A stretch of 64,000 nucleotides of DNA. Source: Defluviitaleaceae bacterium. Lineage in GTDB: Bacteria > Bacillota > Clostridia > Lachnospirales > WQUN01. Below the pieces are notes generated by a model that was given only the letters and a program-made list of their open reading frames with translations, had not been told where the DNA came from and made no database searches. Every line of letters starts with the position of its first letter. Position 1 is the first letter of the stretch. Positions 51,042 through 60,610 of the stretch are shown one piece after another. Location of the stretch: NCBI GenBank assembly GCA_009781725.1, contig WQVF01000009.1:1-64000 (forward strand), in the 5' to 3' direction. Both the position numbers and the translations under genes were made by a program.

Positions 51042-51771
51042 TAGGTTCACCAAGTCCTTTCATATGTTGTTCAACCAGCGATATATGCTCCGGAAGATCA
51101 ACTCCAATACTTTCATACTGGGTTTCAATAACACGAATATCGTACCCATTTTCGATGGCGCGCAACTGCTCCAGCTCTTCGGCTACCTCTAGCAGAGAGC
51201 GAGGCATTTGAACAAATTTTGCGAGAAAATCTTTTTTGTAAGCATACACGCCGATATGTTTGTAATATACTACATCGGGAGTTTTGTCCCGGTTATAGGG
51301 GATTGTGCTTCTGGAGAAATATATAGCGTTTTGATTTTTGTCTGTAATGACCTTTGCGATGTTGGGGTTGTTTATTTCATTCTCGGTATGAAGCTGTTTT
51401 TTAAGGGTTGCGATATATACATCAGGGTCATTAAATGCGCTAATCAGATCCATAACAATTTCCTTGCGCATCATTGGCTCGTCACCTTGGATATTGAGCA
51501 CAATGTCAAAGTCCAAATCCTTACATGCTTCATAGACCCGCTCGGAGCCGCAAGAGCACTCCCCAGTCATGATGGCATTACCGCCAAACTCATTCACAAC
51601 TTTAAATATTCTTTCATCATCTGTGGCAACATATGTCCGGCTTACTTCCGGGATTTGAGACATGGCTTTACATACCCAATAAATCATGGGCCTGCCCAAA
51701 ATCGAGGCAAGCGGTTTTCCGGGAAAGCGGCTGGATTCATATCTTGCAGGGATGCAGCAAATTATTTTCAT
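51034..51771 (-). CDS. kdsB: CMP-Kdo synthetase (KdsB/KpsU)
   Basis: A 245-residue nucleotidyltransferase that activates Kdo to CMP-Kdo. '[15 protein letters not shown]' at about 6-20 is the CTP-binding loop, 'NIQGDEPMM' at about 93-101 binds Mg-CTP, and '[12 protein letters not shown]' and '[12 protein letters not shown]' are typical KdsB. The ATG overlaps the upstream stop as ATGA. Confidence 0.95.
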   Translation of the reverse strand: MKIICCIPARYESSRFPGKPLASILGRPMIYWVCKAMSQIPEVSRTYVATDDERIFKVVNEFGGNAIMTGECSCGSERVYEACKDLDFDIVLNIQGDEPMMRKEIVMDLISAFNDPDVYIATLKKQLHTENEINNPNIAKVITDKNQNAIYFSRSTIPYNRDKTPDVVYYKHIGVYAYKKDFLAKFVQMPRSLLEVAEELEQLRAIENGYDIRVIETQYESIGVDLPEHISLVEQHMKGLGEPND

Positions 51772-54700
51772 ATTATCGCTCCAGAATTATTATCACATAT
51801 TGCATTCTCTAATAAGCTTATAGCATCTTTAAGCCCCTGTCCGCTTGGTAGTGGCCGTTCCGTCAGGTTGTCGAAGAGATAATACTTATTTAGCTGAGCA
51901 ACATGTTTTACAAATGCCTTCTGTTGTAAATCTGTATATCCCTGAGACAATGCCTCTTTAATTGTAGGTTCTATTGCATCCATAGAGAAAGCCTCATATG
52001 CACAGCCTTTTCCTTTTAGTTGATTGTATCCCAGGGTAAGCGTAGGCTTGCCTCGTATAAGTGCGGTGTAGGTAACACTTGTTGTTACGCCTATCACTAA
52101 ATCCGCAGCATCAATGACAGCATTAATATCCCCTTCTTCTAAGAAAATTACATTTGAGGGGATGCGTTTTGGCTCTGACCGCCATCTATATATTATCGGA
52201 TGAGGTTTATATATAAGATTCCATCCGTTTCGTTTTGCTATTGCTGCAATGGGGGCTATGGCGTCATAAGATGTGCCAAACATCGGAGTATGCAGCTCCT
52301 GAGATTGCTTGTCGTGTGGATAATTGCCACCTTCAAACCCCTCTCCTGCTAGGAATATAGTCTTTTTACTAGTGTCTAAATTTTTGAGGACACTAGTCAT
52401 AGCTTCGCTTTGGCTCTGAACATATCGGTTGGCACCTGTCTTGCGCCAATCATTAATAAGCTTCTTGGCATATTCTAACTCAGCATCATTTACTGGGAGT
52501 GCCATAAAACGGTCTGATTCACGAGCTACCCAGCTTGCGCCAAATTGCCCACCTGTTTCAAGAAATAATGTACCAGGTAAAACCCCTGTTTCCATATATG
52601 CGACAGGGATATCCTGTCTCATTGCTATCACATTTGCTATGCGGCATTGTGGGGTAAATGAGTTCCACATTACGATTAGTTTAGGCTTCACTGTCGCAAT
52701 AGCTTCTTCATAGAAGCGGGAAATCTCATGGGCTAATAAAACCAGACAACCACGCCCGACTTTGGGAAAGCATTGTTTTACCAGCTTTGCAGTATCGTCA
52801 AGCACTTTATCGTTGCGTACACGGCTTGCGATACTACTTTCTATTTTCATTTTGACATCTGTAGGTACATATCCCCATGTAAATGAGTGAGGTACCGCTA
52901 CAACAGGGAATGACAGCTTCCGTTGCAATTCCAAGCTTCGTGTGTTGAAATATATCCATGTATACTCATTCATTGAGGTGGCCATGTTGTCTAAAAGCTT
53001 GTGAGCAGCATTATTCATGTCACCCACAACCATAATAATATTCTCACGTTTGAATAGCGGCTGCGTCTGCACTACTTCAATAGCTACATCAACCTGTGCA
53101 GGTATATCATCATGAGCATTTGGCCTGCGTGTTATAAACCGATAAAATCTACGAGCCGGGGTCAAAACACGCAATCTCTCTGCCATTTGATAACCCCATA
53201 CTCGCAAGCGGTCCGACTTGTTTGAAATTGAACGAGAAGTACTGGGCATTCTTGAAAAATGCTTGTCGTACCACTCTTGGTATAAATCCCTGTTTTCTTT
53301 CATGAAATCGGAATCTATTAGGTTAAACTGAGTAATTAATTCAGCATCAAGCTTATATGGCTTTGCCAAACTATCAATGATGATATCAAATAGACTTACA
53401 CGATCAAACTCTAAATATCTTACGTATTTCCCAAACAGCCTGTTATATAGTTGCGTAAAGTCTAATATTGATTTTTGAACTTGGCTGAGTGTCTCACTTT
53501 CAATGTATGCCTCGGTGTTTTGCCTTACATAGCCAATCTCATTGCTTATTTTTTTTAACCCAAGCACTGTTGATGCAGGCTCCCTAACAATATCCTCAAT
53601 GAATCGTGAAAATATAAATGCACCCTTTGGCAATCTATTCATTGTGTGCATTCCATAAGGCACATAAGCTTTGACAATAGAATTTTCAAGCTCAACTAAG
53701 CCCATCGAAACCCTTGGGTCTGCGCACATGCTATAACCCACAGTTGTTAACCTATAATACTTATCCAAAAAACGATTGACTCCAAAACGGCTCCCGCAAT
53801 CAAAAACCCCGACTTTTTTTGACGAATCCAAATGATTGTGCACATATTCGTCACAGAGATTAATCATAGCTATTGCATTTTTCTTAAAATAAGGTTCAAT
53901 TTCATGTAAAAAATGCGCAAACTGATGTAACGCCCCAATAGGTGCATCCTCGCCGACATATCCCCAACGCATAAAAAGGTGTAATATTTCGTCAAAATCA
54001 TCCTTATCTTGCACAAGTACCCATTGCCTTATAAAATCGCCAACTGTCATCTCTGTGCTATAAAAAAAGGATTTCAACATATCAAAAAGCCCGTTTGTGT
54101 CTTTGGCATAATGACCTCTGCGCACAGCACGGGATAAATACATTGCTGTTGATTCAACTTGAGGAAGATGAGAACCCAGAATTTCATATATTTTTTGCGG
54201 CAAATAGCCATCTCTATAGACAAAGACAAATTGCTCGATTTCGTCTTTCTTTGCTTCTCCCATCATCCATGTCACAAAGGAAATAATAAACGGTGCCAAT
54301 GTATATCCGAGAAGCTCTGCTTCTCCATTGTATCGCGAGCCTCTGATAAACTCTCTATAAGGGTCATCAAATATATAATTAGCTAACATCCCATGAAAAA
54401 AAATATTATCGGAACCAGGATAATTTTGAATCAAATATCCTTTGAGATGCCTACATCTATTATATCGATCTATGGTTGAAGGGATTTGGATTGCCTTCAT
54501 GCCTGCACGGATAGCATTTTTGTAGTCAGAACGGTGGTTATCGCCTATATGCAAAATCTCACTTGGAGATATGCCCTGTTTACGATAATCATTTATTATG
54601 CAATTAAACAGATTGCCGCTTTTTTTTGTTAGTCTAGTTTCACTAGAAAGATAAATTTTTGTGTGTTTATCATATCCGTTCTTAATTAATAGCTTACTTA

Positions 54701-55139
54701 TAAAATCAATGGATAGGTACATATCCGAGGCGATTATTACTTCTTTCCCTGCTTTTATTGCTTCATCATATAAGCATTTAACAGATTGCCGCGGATATAG
54801 CAAATCATACTCAATATCCATCTCCAGCTGAGCCAGCCGTGTTTCCTCTTCTTTGGTGCAATTGAAAATGCGGCCATAGCTTTCATATATTGAACCTAAC
54901 TCGCGGTCTTCTGCCAAATAATCCAAATAGCGAATAGAATCAGCAGCTGCTATCCTTCGCTTATCTAGGAAAAATGGTACTTGTGCTACTTTGCCTACTA
55001 GCTGCCATATATCATCAGGGTTTATAACCGGACGCACCAGTAAGGTATCGAAGATATCGAAACTTACGATTTTTATTTCTTGTGATTTAATCTGAGTCAA
55101 ATGCTCTTTCATTTGTGGGGTTAGATTTTCAACTAGCAT
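51768..55139 (-). CDS. three-domain fusion: HAD-like, RDG domain, and KpsC/KpsS-like capsule (Kdo) transferase
   Basis: 1123 residues. Residues ~20-230 are a HAD-like domain (SFDIFDTLL at 26-34, 'IIASDMYLS', 'LHIGDNHRSD'). Residues ~265-640 are a COG5610-type region with 'FVFVYRDGYLPQKI' and 'MYLSRAVRRGHY', shared with the protein at 56532-57902. Residues ~690-1120 resemble the Capsule_synth family: 'YKPHP' and 'GVTTSVTYTALIRGKP'. That family includes the beta-Kdo transferases KpsC/KpsS. Direct coupling to kdsB (ATGA) suggests that this domain uses CMP-Kdo. No signal or membrane segment is seen. Confidence 0.8.
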   Translation of the reverse strand: MLVENLTPQMKEHLTQIKSQEIKIVSFDIFDTLLVRPVINPDDIWQLVGKVAQVPFFLDKRRIAAADSIRYLDYLAEDRELGSIYESYGRIFNCTKEEETRLAQLEMDIEYDLLYPRQSVKCLYDEAIKAGKEVIIASDMYLSIDFISKLLIKNGYDKHTKIYLSSETRLTKKSGNLFNCIINDYRKQGISPSEILHIGDNHRSDYKNAIRAGMKAIQIPSTIDRYNRCRHLKGYLIQNYPGSDNIFFHGMLANYIFDDPYREFIRGSRYNGEAELLGYTLAPFIISFVTWMMGEAKKDEIEQFVFVYRDGYLPQKIYEILGSHLPQVESTAMYLSRAVRRGHYAKDTNGLFDMLKSFFYSTEMTVGDFIRQWVLVQDKDDFDEILHLFMRWGYVGEDAPIGALHQFAHFLHEIEPYFKKNAIAMINLCDEYVHNHLDSSKKVGVFDCGSRFGVNRFLDKYYRLTTVGYSMCADPRVSMGLVELENSIVKAYVPYGMHTMNRLPKGAFIFSRFIEDIVREPASTVLGLKKISNEIGYVRQNTEAYIESETLSQVQKSILDFTQLYNRLFGKYVRYLEFDRVSLFDIIIDSLAKPYKLDAELITQFNLIDSDFMKENRDLYQEWYDKHFSRMPSTSRSISNKSDRLRVWGYQMAERLRVLTPARRFYRFITRRPNAHDDIPAQVDVAIEVVQTQPLFKRENIIMVVGDMNNAAHKLLDNMATSMNEYTWIYFNTRSLELQRKLSFPVVAVPHSFTWGYVPTDVKMKIESSIASRVRNDKVLDDTAKLVKQCFPKVGRGCLVLLAHEISRFYEEAIATVKPKLIVMWNSFTPQCRIANVIAMRQDIPVAYMETGVLPGTLFLETGGQFGASWVARESDRFMALPVNDAELEYAKKLINDWRKTGANRYVQSQSEAMTSVLKNLDTSKKTIFLAGEGFEGGNYPHDKQSQELHTPMFGTSYDAIAPIAAIAKRNGWNLIYKPHPIIYRWRSEPKRIPSNVIFLEEGDINAVIDAADLVIGVTTSVTYTALIRGKPTLTLGYNQLKGKGCAYEAFSMDAIEPTIKEALSQGYTDLQQKAFVKHVAQLNKYYLFDNLTERPLPSGQGLKDAISLLENAICDNNSGAII

Positions 55140-55158
55140 TGATATTCCTCAATTCATT

Positions 55159-55228
55159 GGACCTCTTTTGAGATAGGGAAAACAAGCTTGAAGTGCCGCT
55201 TGTTTTGCCCTATTTCAGAAGGGGTCTA
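55159..55228. repeat. dispersed 70-nt hairpin, copy B
   Basis: GGACCTCTTTTG..ATAGGG.AAAACAAGC pairs with GCTTGTTTTGCCCTATTTC.GAAGGGGTC. It starts one base after the FkbM stop and ends 19 bases before the next start, so it lies inside the glycan operon. It is very close to copy A at 44515-44584. Confidence 0.85.
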
Positions 55229-56539
55229 TTAGTATACTTCTGCAATTAGCTCTGTATCCGTTATTATCGATCCGTTAAGTGCCTTGTGAATCTTGAATTT
55301 ATAGCCCAAATCCCAGCTTTCGATAATAGGTTTTATGTTATAAAAATCATTCGCATTATGATACAGGCTGATAATCAATGTTGGTTTTTGGCTCATAATG
55401 GTTTTTTTTGCACCTTCAAGAACTCTTTGCTCTGCACCTTCTACATCTATTTTAATAAGACCAACCTGTATGTTCCCCTCTTTTACAAAATCGTCTATCA
55501 CCATTATTTCAACAGCTTCTGTAGATTCATCTGGGATGGTGACTTCTTTACTTCCTAGTCCCCTACCAACAAAACTAAAGCTCCCATGGCCTTTTTCTGC
55601 TCCTAGTGCAGCATTGTACACTACTACATTTGGCAAATTATTGAGACTTATGGTTTTTTCTAACAGCATAAAACTTGAACTCATAGGCTCGAAACAATAA
55701 ATTGTTTCGTCGGTCCATTTTCGAAATATCTGCAAAGAATCCCCGATATATGCACCGGCATCAATTATAGATTTGTCAGCAATGCAGTCCAAATTACGGA
55801 TATAGTCCATGCACATTTTATCCAGGAACATTGCCGGCAAAAAAACATTAGCCGGTAAAATAAACTCGCCCATGGAATAGCATGTGTCTGATACTCTGTA
55901 AATATTATTACCCAGTAATTCACGTTGCATTTTTAATCCATGCTGCTCGGCTTCAGTAAATAAGTCAATCTCACCCTCGTCTTGATTTATCAATTCTAGT
56001 CTCGTATGAATTTGGGTGACCACACGGCGGCTTTCTGCGTCCAAACCCGACACCAACTTGAGATATATTTCCTCGAAATCATGACGCTTTCTATATTCCA
56101 AAAAACCATCCAAAACCTCATGGTCGAAAGAAGTCTTGATATTTTTGTAGAATATCCGCGATTGGGTATTACGTTTGACTTGCGTTTTTATATGTTTTAG
56201 TTCGGTTATGATATTCGATAAAGCTTTTTTGCTCTCGTTTACATGTGACTCATATTGCAGGTTATATTCTTGTATGTTTTTATTAAACTCATCTATTTTC
56301 ATTTCCGTTTTAAGTTCACTATTATGGAACAATTTTGCTATTTCACATCTATCCTCTATCAGCTTACCTACTAGATGTGTATGTTTGCTCGCCGTCTCTT
56401 CATCCAATTGCCTCAATCTATTCAATATTTCTAAATAGAGCGCATCCAGCTCATCCAACCTCTGATTGAGCTTATGCACGGAAAAATGAAATGCTTTCGC
56501 GGAAGGAGGGAATATGCGACTAAGTATTTTTTTAACCAC
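55229..56539 (-). CDS. FkbM family methyltransferase with N-terminal coiled coil
   Basis: 436 residues. The first ~125 are charged and heptad-like ('KLNQRLDELDALYLEILNRL'), a probable coiled coil. The C-terminal ~200 form a SAM-dependent FkbM domain: 'SIIDAGAYIGDSLQIF' (motif I, about 250-265), 'IYCFEPMSSSF' (motif II), 'IQVGLIKIDVEGAEQRVLEGA' as its hallmark KIDVEGAE. It should O-methylate a sugar of the glycan. GTG start at 56539, overlapping the upstream gene by 8 bases. Confidence 0.88.
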   Translation of the reverse strand: MVKKILSRIFPPSAKAFHFSVHKLNQRLDELDALYLEILNRLRQLDEETASKHTHLVGKLIEDRCEIAKLFHNSELKTEMKIDEFNKNIQEYNLQYESHVNESKKALSNIITELKHIKTQVKRNTQSRIFYKNIKTSFDHEVLDGFLEYRKRHDFEEIYLKLVSGLDAESRRVVTQIHTRLELINQDEGEIDLFTEAEQHGLKMQRELLGNNIYRVSDTCYSMGEFILPANVFLPAMFLDKMCMDYIRNLDCIADKSIIDAGAYIGDSLQIFRKWTDETIYCFEPMSSSFMLLEKTISLNNLPNVVVYNAALGAEKGHGSFSFVGRGLGSKEVTIPDESTEAVEIMVIDDFVKEGNIQVGLIKIDVEGAEQRVLEGAKKTIMSQKPTLIISLYHNANDFYNIKPIIESWDLGYKFKIHKALNGSIITDTELIAEVY

Positions 56540-57902
56540 GTGACGTCATCCTCACTTTCAACCAATAAGTAGCAAGCAACATTTTTACATCAAATTTTTT
56601 TACGAATGATACTTTTGATAATGCAATTGCTCCAGGTATCCAAAATATCGGTTGGGCTTCATCTACACTGCTTTGAGAAAACTTGGTTTTAATTCGATTA
56701 GAAAATGTGTAATGCCTTAGCTCCTGCGGTGTCAGTGTCCTTGCTAGAGTACCTATATCACCCTCCAAAACCCCGCGGGAAAATGGTATAGCACCATATA
56801 CTTTTGCTTCGTTTTTACTGGGATTTTGCATAAACGCTCGTAATAGTTTCTGCACCATCTTTATGCTATCATTTTTGTTGGGCCATGGGTTATGCTCGGC
56901 AAACCCTTTGGCATATTTTTCACAAAGCATAATTTGTGTTTGTGCATCCCATATATCACAATAAGATGCAATATTATTATCTAAAACAGGCATCATCCAT
57001 TGGGATTCATTTTCATTATCGTAGCCCAAGACCTTGCCATGTCCAGCAGCACACAGACACTCGAACAAATCTATGCAAAAATTTCTGAAGCGGGAGAATC
57101 CGGTATTATGGGAAAAATAAAAGCATTTATATATGCCAGTATCACGGGGGGGCGATTTAATCATTCCAAAATAGTAGCCGTTTATCTTAGCAGAACTGTG
57201 CCTGGTAAAATGTTGATATAATTTGCCAAAGCTGCCTTGAATGGATCCTGCCCAACCGCTATCTACAATGGCGAAGTTCTTAGGGTGGGATGGCACCTCT
57301 TGCGCAAAATAACGCCTCGCCGCTTCGAGGGCCATATTCGCTGAATTTAGTGCAAGTTCATTAAACCGCTGATTCCCACTCAATACCACTTTTAAGGATT
57401 TCAGTTGGTCTTTTGATAATTTATCACTTAAATTTATGCATATTTCCTTTGAAATACATGCGGCCTGCTCAGGACTCAAGCCCGCAGCCACAAGGACTGC
57501 TTGTAGTGTTGTATTGCCGGCGTCAGGGTCACACAACTTATCCAGTGCATAACCTTTATCTACCCCATACATCGGTAACCTAAGAGAAAATCTGCTTGCA
57601 TAAAAATATTTACATGTAATATCAATGCCCCAAGCTTCACAAAGGATTTTGGCAATCTTGTACATAACAAATCCGTCACGGGCTACGAATAACAATGTAT
57701 CTATACCTCGAGCGTTGGCATCTTGCAAGACCCATATAATATAGGAAACTAAAACAGGTGCCGTCACCCGGGCCGTTACTGATAAAAATGTTTCATCAAT
57801 GCTTCCTTTCATTGCACTGACTATTTCATTGGAGGGTTTAATAAAGTCCCAATCGGAAAATCCCTCTAGTATCCGCTGGTAGTATTTATCTTTGGTCTCC
57901 AT
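56532..57902 (-). CDS. RDG-domain protein of polysaccharide loci (COG5610-like, no HAD domain)
   Basis: 456 residues without signal peptide. 'LLFVARDGFVMYKIAKIL' at about 70-87 and 'YFYASRFSLRLP' near 100 match the middle domain of the 1123-residue neighbour ('FVFVYRDGYLPQKI', 'MYLSRAVRRGHY'). 'FAIVDSGWAGSIQGSFGKLY' likewise matches 'VGVFDCGSRFGVNRFLDKYY'. No function is known to me; such proteins occur in surface-glycan clusters. It overlaps its upstream gene by 37 bases. Confidence 0.7.
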   Translation of the reverse strand: METKDKYYQRILEGFSDWDFIKPSNEIVSAMKGSIDETFLSVTARVTAPVLVSYIIWVLQDANARGIDTLLFVARDGFVMYKIAKILCEAWGIDITCKYFYASRFSLRLPMYGVDKGYALDKLCDPDAGNTTLQAVLVAAGLSPEQAACISKEICINLSDKLSKDQLKSLKVVLSGNQRFNELALNSANMALEAARRYFAQEVPSHPKNFAIVDSGWAGSIQGSFGKLYQHFTRHSSAKINGYYFGMIKSPPRDTGIYKCFYFSHNTGFSRFRNFCIDLFECLCAAGHGKVLGYDNENESQWMMPVLDNNIASYCDIWDAQTQIMLCEKYAKGFAEHNPWPNKNDSIKMVQKLLRAFMQNPSKNEAKVYGAIPFSRGVLEGDIGTLARTLTPQELRHYTFSNRIKTKFSQSSVDEAQPIFWIPGAIALSKVSFVKKFDVKMLLATYWLKVRMTSRG

Positions 57903-58885
57903 GGAAATCTCCTGACCCCAACCAAAATCCTTCGCATCTGCCGCAGTATAAGCATCCCTACAGATAGCACATACAACAACAGTGGATTATTGCATTTACT
58001 AGTAATTCGATGTAGCCTTACATCCGAGTGATTATATTTTGGGAGCACCGCTCTATAACTATTGTAAATCTCATTTCTTTCTGTTTGTTTAAACAGACAA
58101 TATTCATATATAAATAAAAAGGATTGCCATACAAGCTGGGTACAGACTACCGGCCTGTCTTTATATTGTTTTACGAGATTTGCTACACTGTTATTAAGGT
58201 CAATTAACCGCTTGGGATTCCGGCTCCTCATAATCGACAACGGTCGACTGTGATAATACGCATAAAATGGTTCCTTCAAAAATGAAATTGGCCCTGCGGC
58301 TTCAAGTACTGTCAAGGTCCAGGGTACATCCTCGCTGAGTATCCCATCTATAAAAAATAAATTATTCTGAGTAATAAAGCTACGGCGTGTAATATATCTC
58401 CATGCATTCCATGACGGTTGACTGGGGTTGCCTAGGATATACTCGGTGCGTTTTTTTGCGTCCTCAGGAGGATTATATTCATATGGCCTTGCCGGTGTAA
58501 AACCCCTTTTGAAATCCCATAATAGGAATCGTCCGTAAATCACATCCGGCGAATCTATTTCAAGGAGGGATAATATATTTCTGATAGCACCGGGCAGGAG
58601 GAAATCATCTCCATCCAGAAAGAGCAAATACTCCCCAGTAGCAGCTCTGATGCCAGCGTTGCGAGCAGCACTTAACCCTTTGTTCTCCTGTATAATTTTG
58701 ATAACTTCTATGTCTGGTAAGTGGGAGATACACACATCCAATGAATCGTCAATGCTGCCGTCATCTATTACTATGACTTCTATATCCTTAGTCCATTGAG
58801 ACGCTATGCTTTTCGCGGTACGGTCAACATAATCTCTCACATTGTACAGGGGGATGATGATACTTAGTCTCTTATTCACACCCAT
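57866..58885 (-). CDS. family 2 glycosyltransferase
   Basis: 339 residues, GT-A fold. 'LSIIIPLYNVRDYVDRTAKS' opens it, 'EVIVIDDGSIDDSLDV' carries the nucleotide-binding Asp, 'GLSAARNAGI' follows, and 'YLLFLDGDDFLLPGAI' holds the DxD metal site at about 91-93. The C-terminal ~100 residues form helices that may contact the membrane. It adds one sugar to the lipid-linked glycan; donor unknown. AAGAGGGG precedes the ATG. Confidence 0.92.
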   Translation of the reverse strand: MGVNKRLSIIIPLYNVRDYVDRTAKSIASQWTKDIEVIVIDDGSIDDSLDVCISHLPDIEVIKIIQENKGLSAARNAGIRAATGEYLLFLDGDDFLLPGAIRNILSLLEIDSPDVIYGRFLLWDFKRGFTPARPYEYNPPEDAKKRTEYILGNPSQPSWNAWRYITRRSFITQNNLFFIDGILSEDVPWTLTVLEAAGPISFLKEPFYAYYHSRPLSIMRSRNPKRLIDLNNSVANLVKQYKDRPVVCTQLVWQSFLFIYEYCLFKQTERNEIYNSYRAVLPKYNHSDVRLHRITSKCNNPLLLYVLSVGMLILRQMRRILVGVRRFPWRPKINTTSGY

Positions 58886-59640
58886 CCCCTCTTAATCTTT
58901 AGTCGCTTTGAGACACTATGGATTGCATATAGGAATGTTAGCACTAAAGAAGTAATCCGGTTAAAGCCTACTGCACAATATGTGTTGAAAATCATCTTTG
59001 CGGATTTTACTCTGTTACCGGACCAGGAACTACTTGATTGGCGGTAAATCAGTAGTGGTTCGTCCAAGCCATGGGCTTGCCCGGCTTTTTTAACAATTTG
59101 CAGCCACACCGCATAATCTTCATGCATATCGCCCTTTGGAAAATCAATCATTTTTTCCCGTCGTATTATCACAGATGAACAGGACATAATATTTTTCCTT
59201 AATAACTGACGATAGTTTAACATAGGCTTCGCTTGCAAGATATAATTGGATTTTTCTCCAGCTTCGTTAATATAGGCGGTAGATGTATATGAAATTATTG
59301 CGTTTTCGGTCTCGGCGAAACATAGTTGCTTTTTGAGCTTATCCTCTGTCCATAGGTCGTCGCTGTCCAGGAAAGCTATCCACTCCCCTTTAGCTTTTTT
59401 GATACCGGTATTACGAGCGGCTGCTATGCCTTTATTATGCTCGAAGGTAATCCCTTGTATCCGCTTATCTCTTTCTACAGCATCTAATATCAGTTGTGGT
59501 GTCGAGTCCTTTGAGCCATCGTCAATGATAATCAACTCCCAGTCCATATAGGTCTGAGCTATCACTGATTCTATGCTTGCGGCTATGGTTTTTTCTGCGT
59601 TGAAGGCGGGCATTACTATACTTACCACAAAATCACTCAC
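58876..59640 (-). CDS. family 2 glycosyltransferase
   Basis: 254 residues with the same plan: 'VSIVMPAFNAEKTIAASIES', 'ELIIIDDGSKDSTPQLI', 'GIAAARNTGIKKAKGEWIAF', DxD in 'FLDSDDLW' at about 92-99, and 'EDYAVWLQIVKKAG' with the ED catalytic motif. This is the form of many capsule and teichoic-acid-decorating transferases. GTG start at 59640 with a weak Shine-Dalgarno. It overlaps the next transferase by 10 bases. First gene after an internal terminator. Confidence 0.9.
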   Translation of the reverse strand: MSDFVVSIVMPAFNAEKTIAASIESVIAQTYMDWELIIIDDGSKDSTPQLILDAVERDKRIQGITFEHNKGIAAARNTGIKKAKGEWIAFLDSDDLWTEDKLKKQLCFAETENAIISYTSTAYINEAGEKSNYILQAKPMLNYRQLLRKNIMSCSSVIIRREKMIDFPKGDMHEDYAVWLQIVKKAGQAHGLDEPLLIYRQSSSSWSGNRVKSAKMIFNTYCAVGFNRITSLVLTFLYAIHSVSKRLKIKRGWV

Positions 59641-59721
59641 AATCCGCTAAAATCCAGCACTCAACCTAATGTACTCTACACCCTTATCCAAAAACTTCAA
59701 TAAGTTACACGAAAATTGAAT

Positions 59722-59748
59722 AAAAAAAAAATGTGCTTCACGCACATT
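59722..59748 (-). terminator. rho-independent terminator inside the glycan locus
   Basis: Minus strand: AATGTGC-gtgaa-GCACATT followed by nine T. It lies 47 bases after the epimerase stop and splits the locus into an initiation module (63049-59795) and the chain/export module (59640-47188). The following promoter must lie in the ~80 bases before 59640; I do not see a clear one. Confidence 0.8.
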
Positions 59749-59794
59749 GATGAACAACACAAACAAATGCAATCGTTTGTTCGCCCAGTCATGA

Positions 59795-60610
59795 TTATAG
59801 AGTTTTCTTTATGCTTTCCTCGAAACCTACGACATTATACATATCTTCGTTATCACTGTGGCTGTAATACAAGCTTCCAAACAGCTTCCAGACCTGAGGT
59901 ACAAACCTTATCAATAAACTAATTATGGGATTAAAGAATCGGGTTGTGCGGATTCTCTTTCCTTGATGCATTGCAATAGCCCTGACCAAGCCAGTGGTAT
60001 TCACATGTTCTTTGTTTTGCGGCATTTGCACGCCAGCTAAGTTATTTTCAATTACCTGTAATAAGAATGCGCATAAATTATCAATAAAAATCATACTGCG
60101 CTTGTTTTTTATGTCGGGGAAAATGGGTAACTTCCTGGTGAGGCTCACAAGTTTGCTAAAGTTGCCTGGACAACCTGGACCGTATACCATAGGGGGGCGG
60201 ACTATACATAAGTTTTCCATTATTCGGGTAAGTTCTTCTTCTGCTTGGAACTTGGACAGTGCGTAATAGTATTTGGTATCTGGGTTTGGTTTGGTGTCGT
60301 GAGTGATTTCCCCCTGAGTTATACCATAAACAGCCATGCTGCTGATATAGATAAACTGCTCTACTCCACCATCTCTAGCTCTTTTTGCCATATTTATTGC
60401 TAAATCATGGTTTACAGCAAAATGCAGGTCTTTATCTGCTTTTTTATGAGCGATGCCTGCTACAAGTAACACATTGTCGTAGTTTTCATATGAAGCGGTC
60501 TTCCATCCATCATAGGAGTCAACAATATCAACCTCTAGCCGGTCCTTTGCATAGGCCGCGAAGCTGTCACCTATATAACTATTTGCTCCTACTATCAGTA
60601 CGCGCTTCAT
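59795..60610 (-). CDS. NAD-dependent sugar epimerase/reductase (SDR)
   Basis: 271 residues from the ATG at 60610, which overlaps the stop of the sugar transferase (ATGA). The Rossmann motif is 'VLIVGANSYIGDSF' at about 4-17 (GxxxxIG), 'FIYISSMAVYG' holds the catalytic Ser, and 'YYALSK' the Tyr and Lys (about 140-145). It resembles WbpV-type reductases that act on the 4-keto product of PglF/WbpM-type dehydratases, giving UDP-QuiNAc or -FucNAc; the pairing is inference. Confidence 0.82.
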   Translation of the reverse strand: MKRVLIVGANSYIGDSFAAYAKDRLEVDIVDSYDGWKTASYENYDNVLLVAGIAHKKADKDLHFAVNHDLAINMAKRARDGGVEQFIYISSMAVYGITQGEITHDTKPNPDTKYYYALSKFQAEEELTRIMENLCIVRPPMVYGPGCPGNFSKLVSLTRKLPIFPDIKNKRSMIFIDNLCAFLLQVIENNLAGVQMPQNKEHVNTTGLVRAIAMHQGKRIRTTRFFNPIISLLIRFVPQVWKLFGSLYYSHSDNEDMYNVVGFEESIKKTL

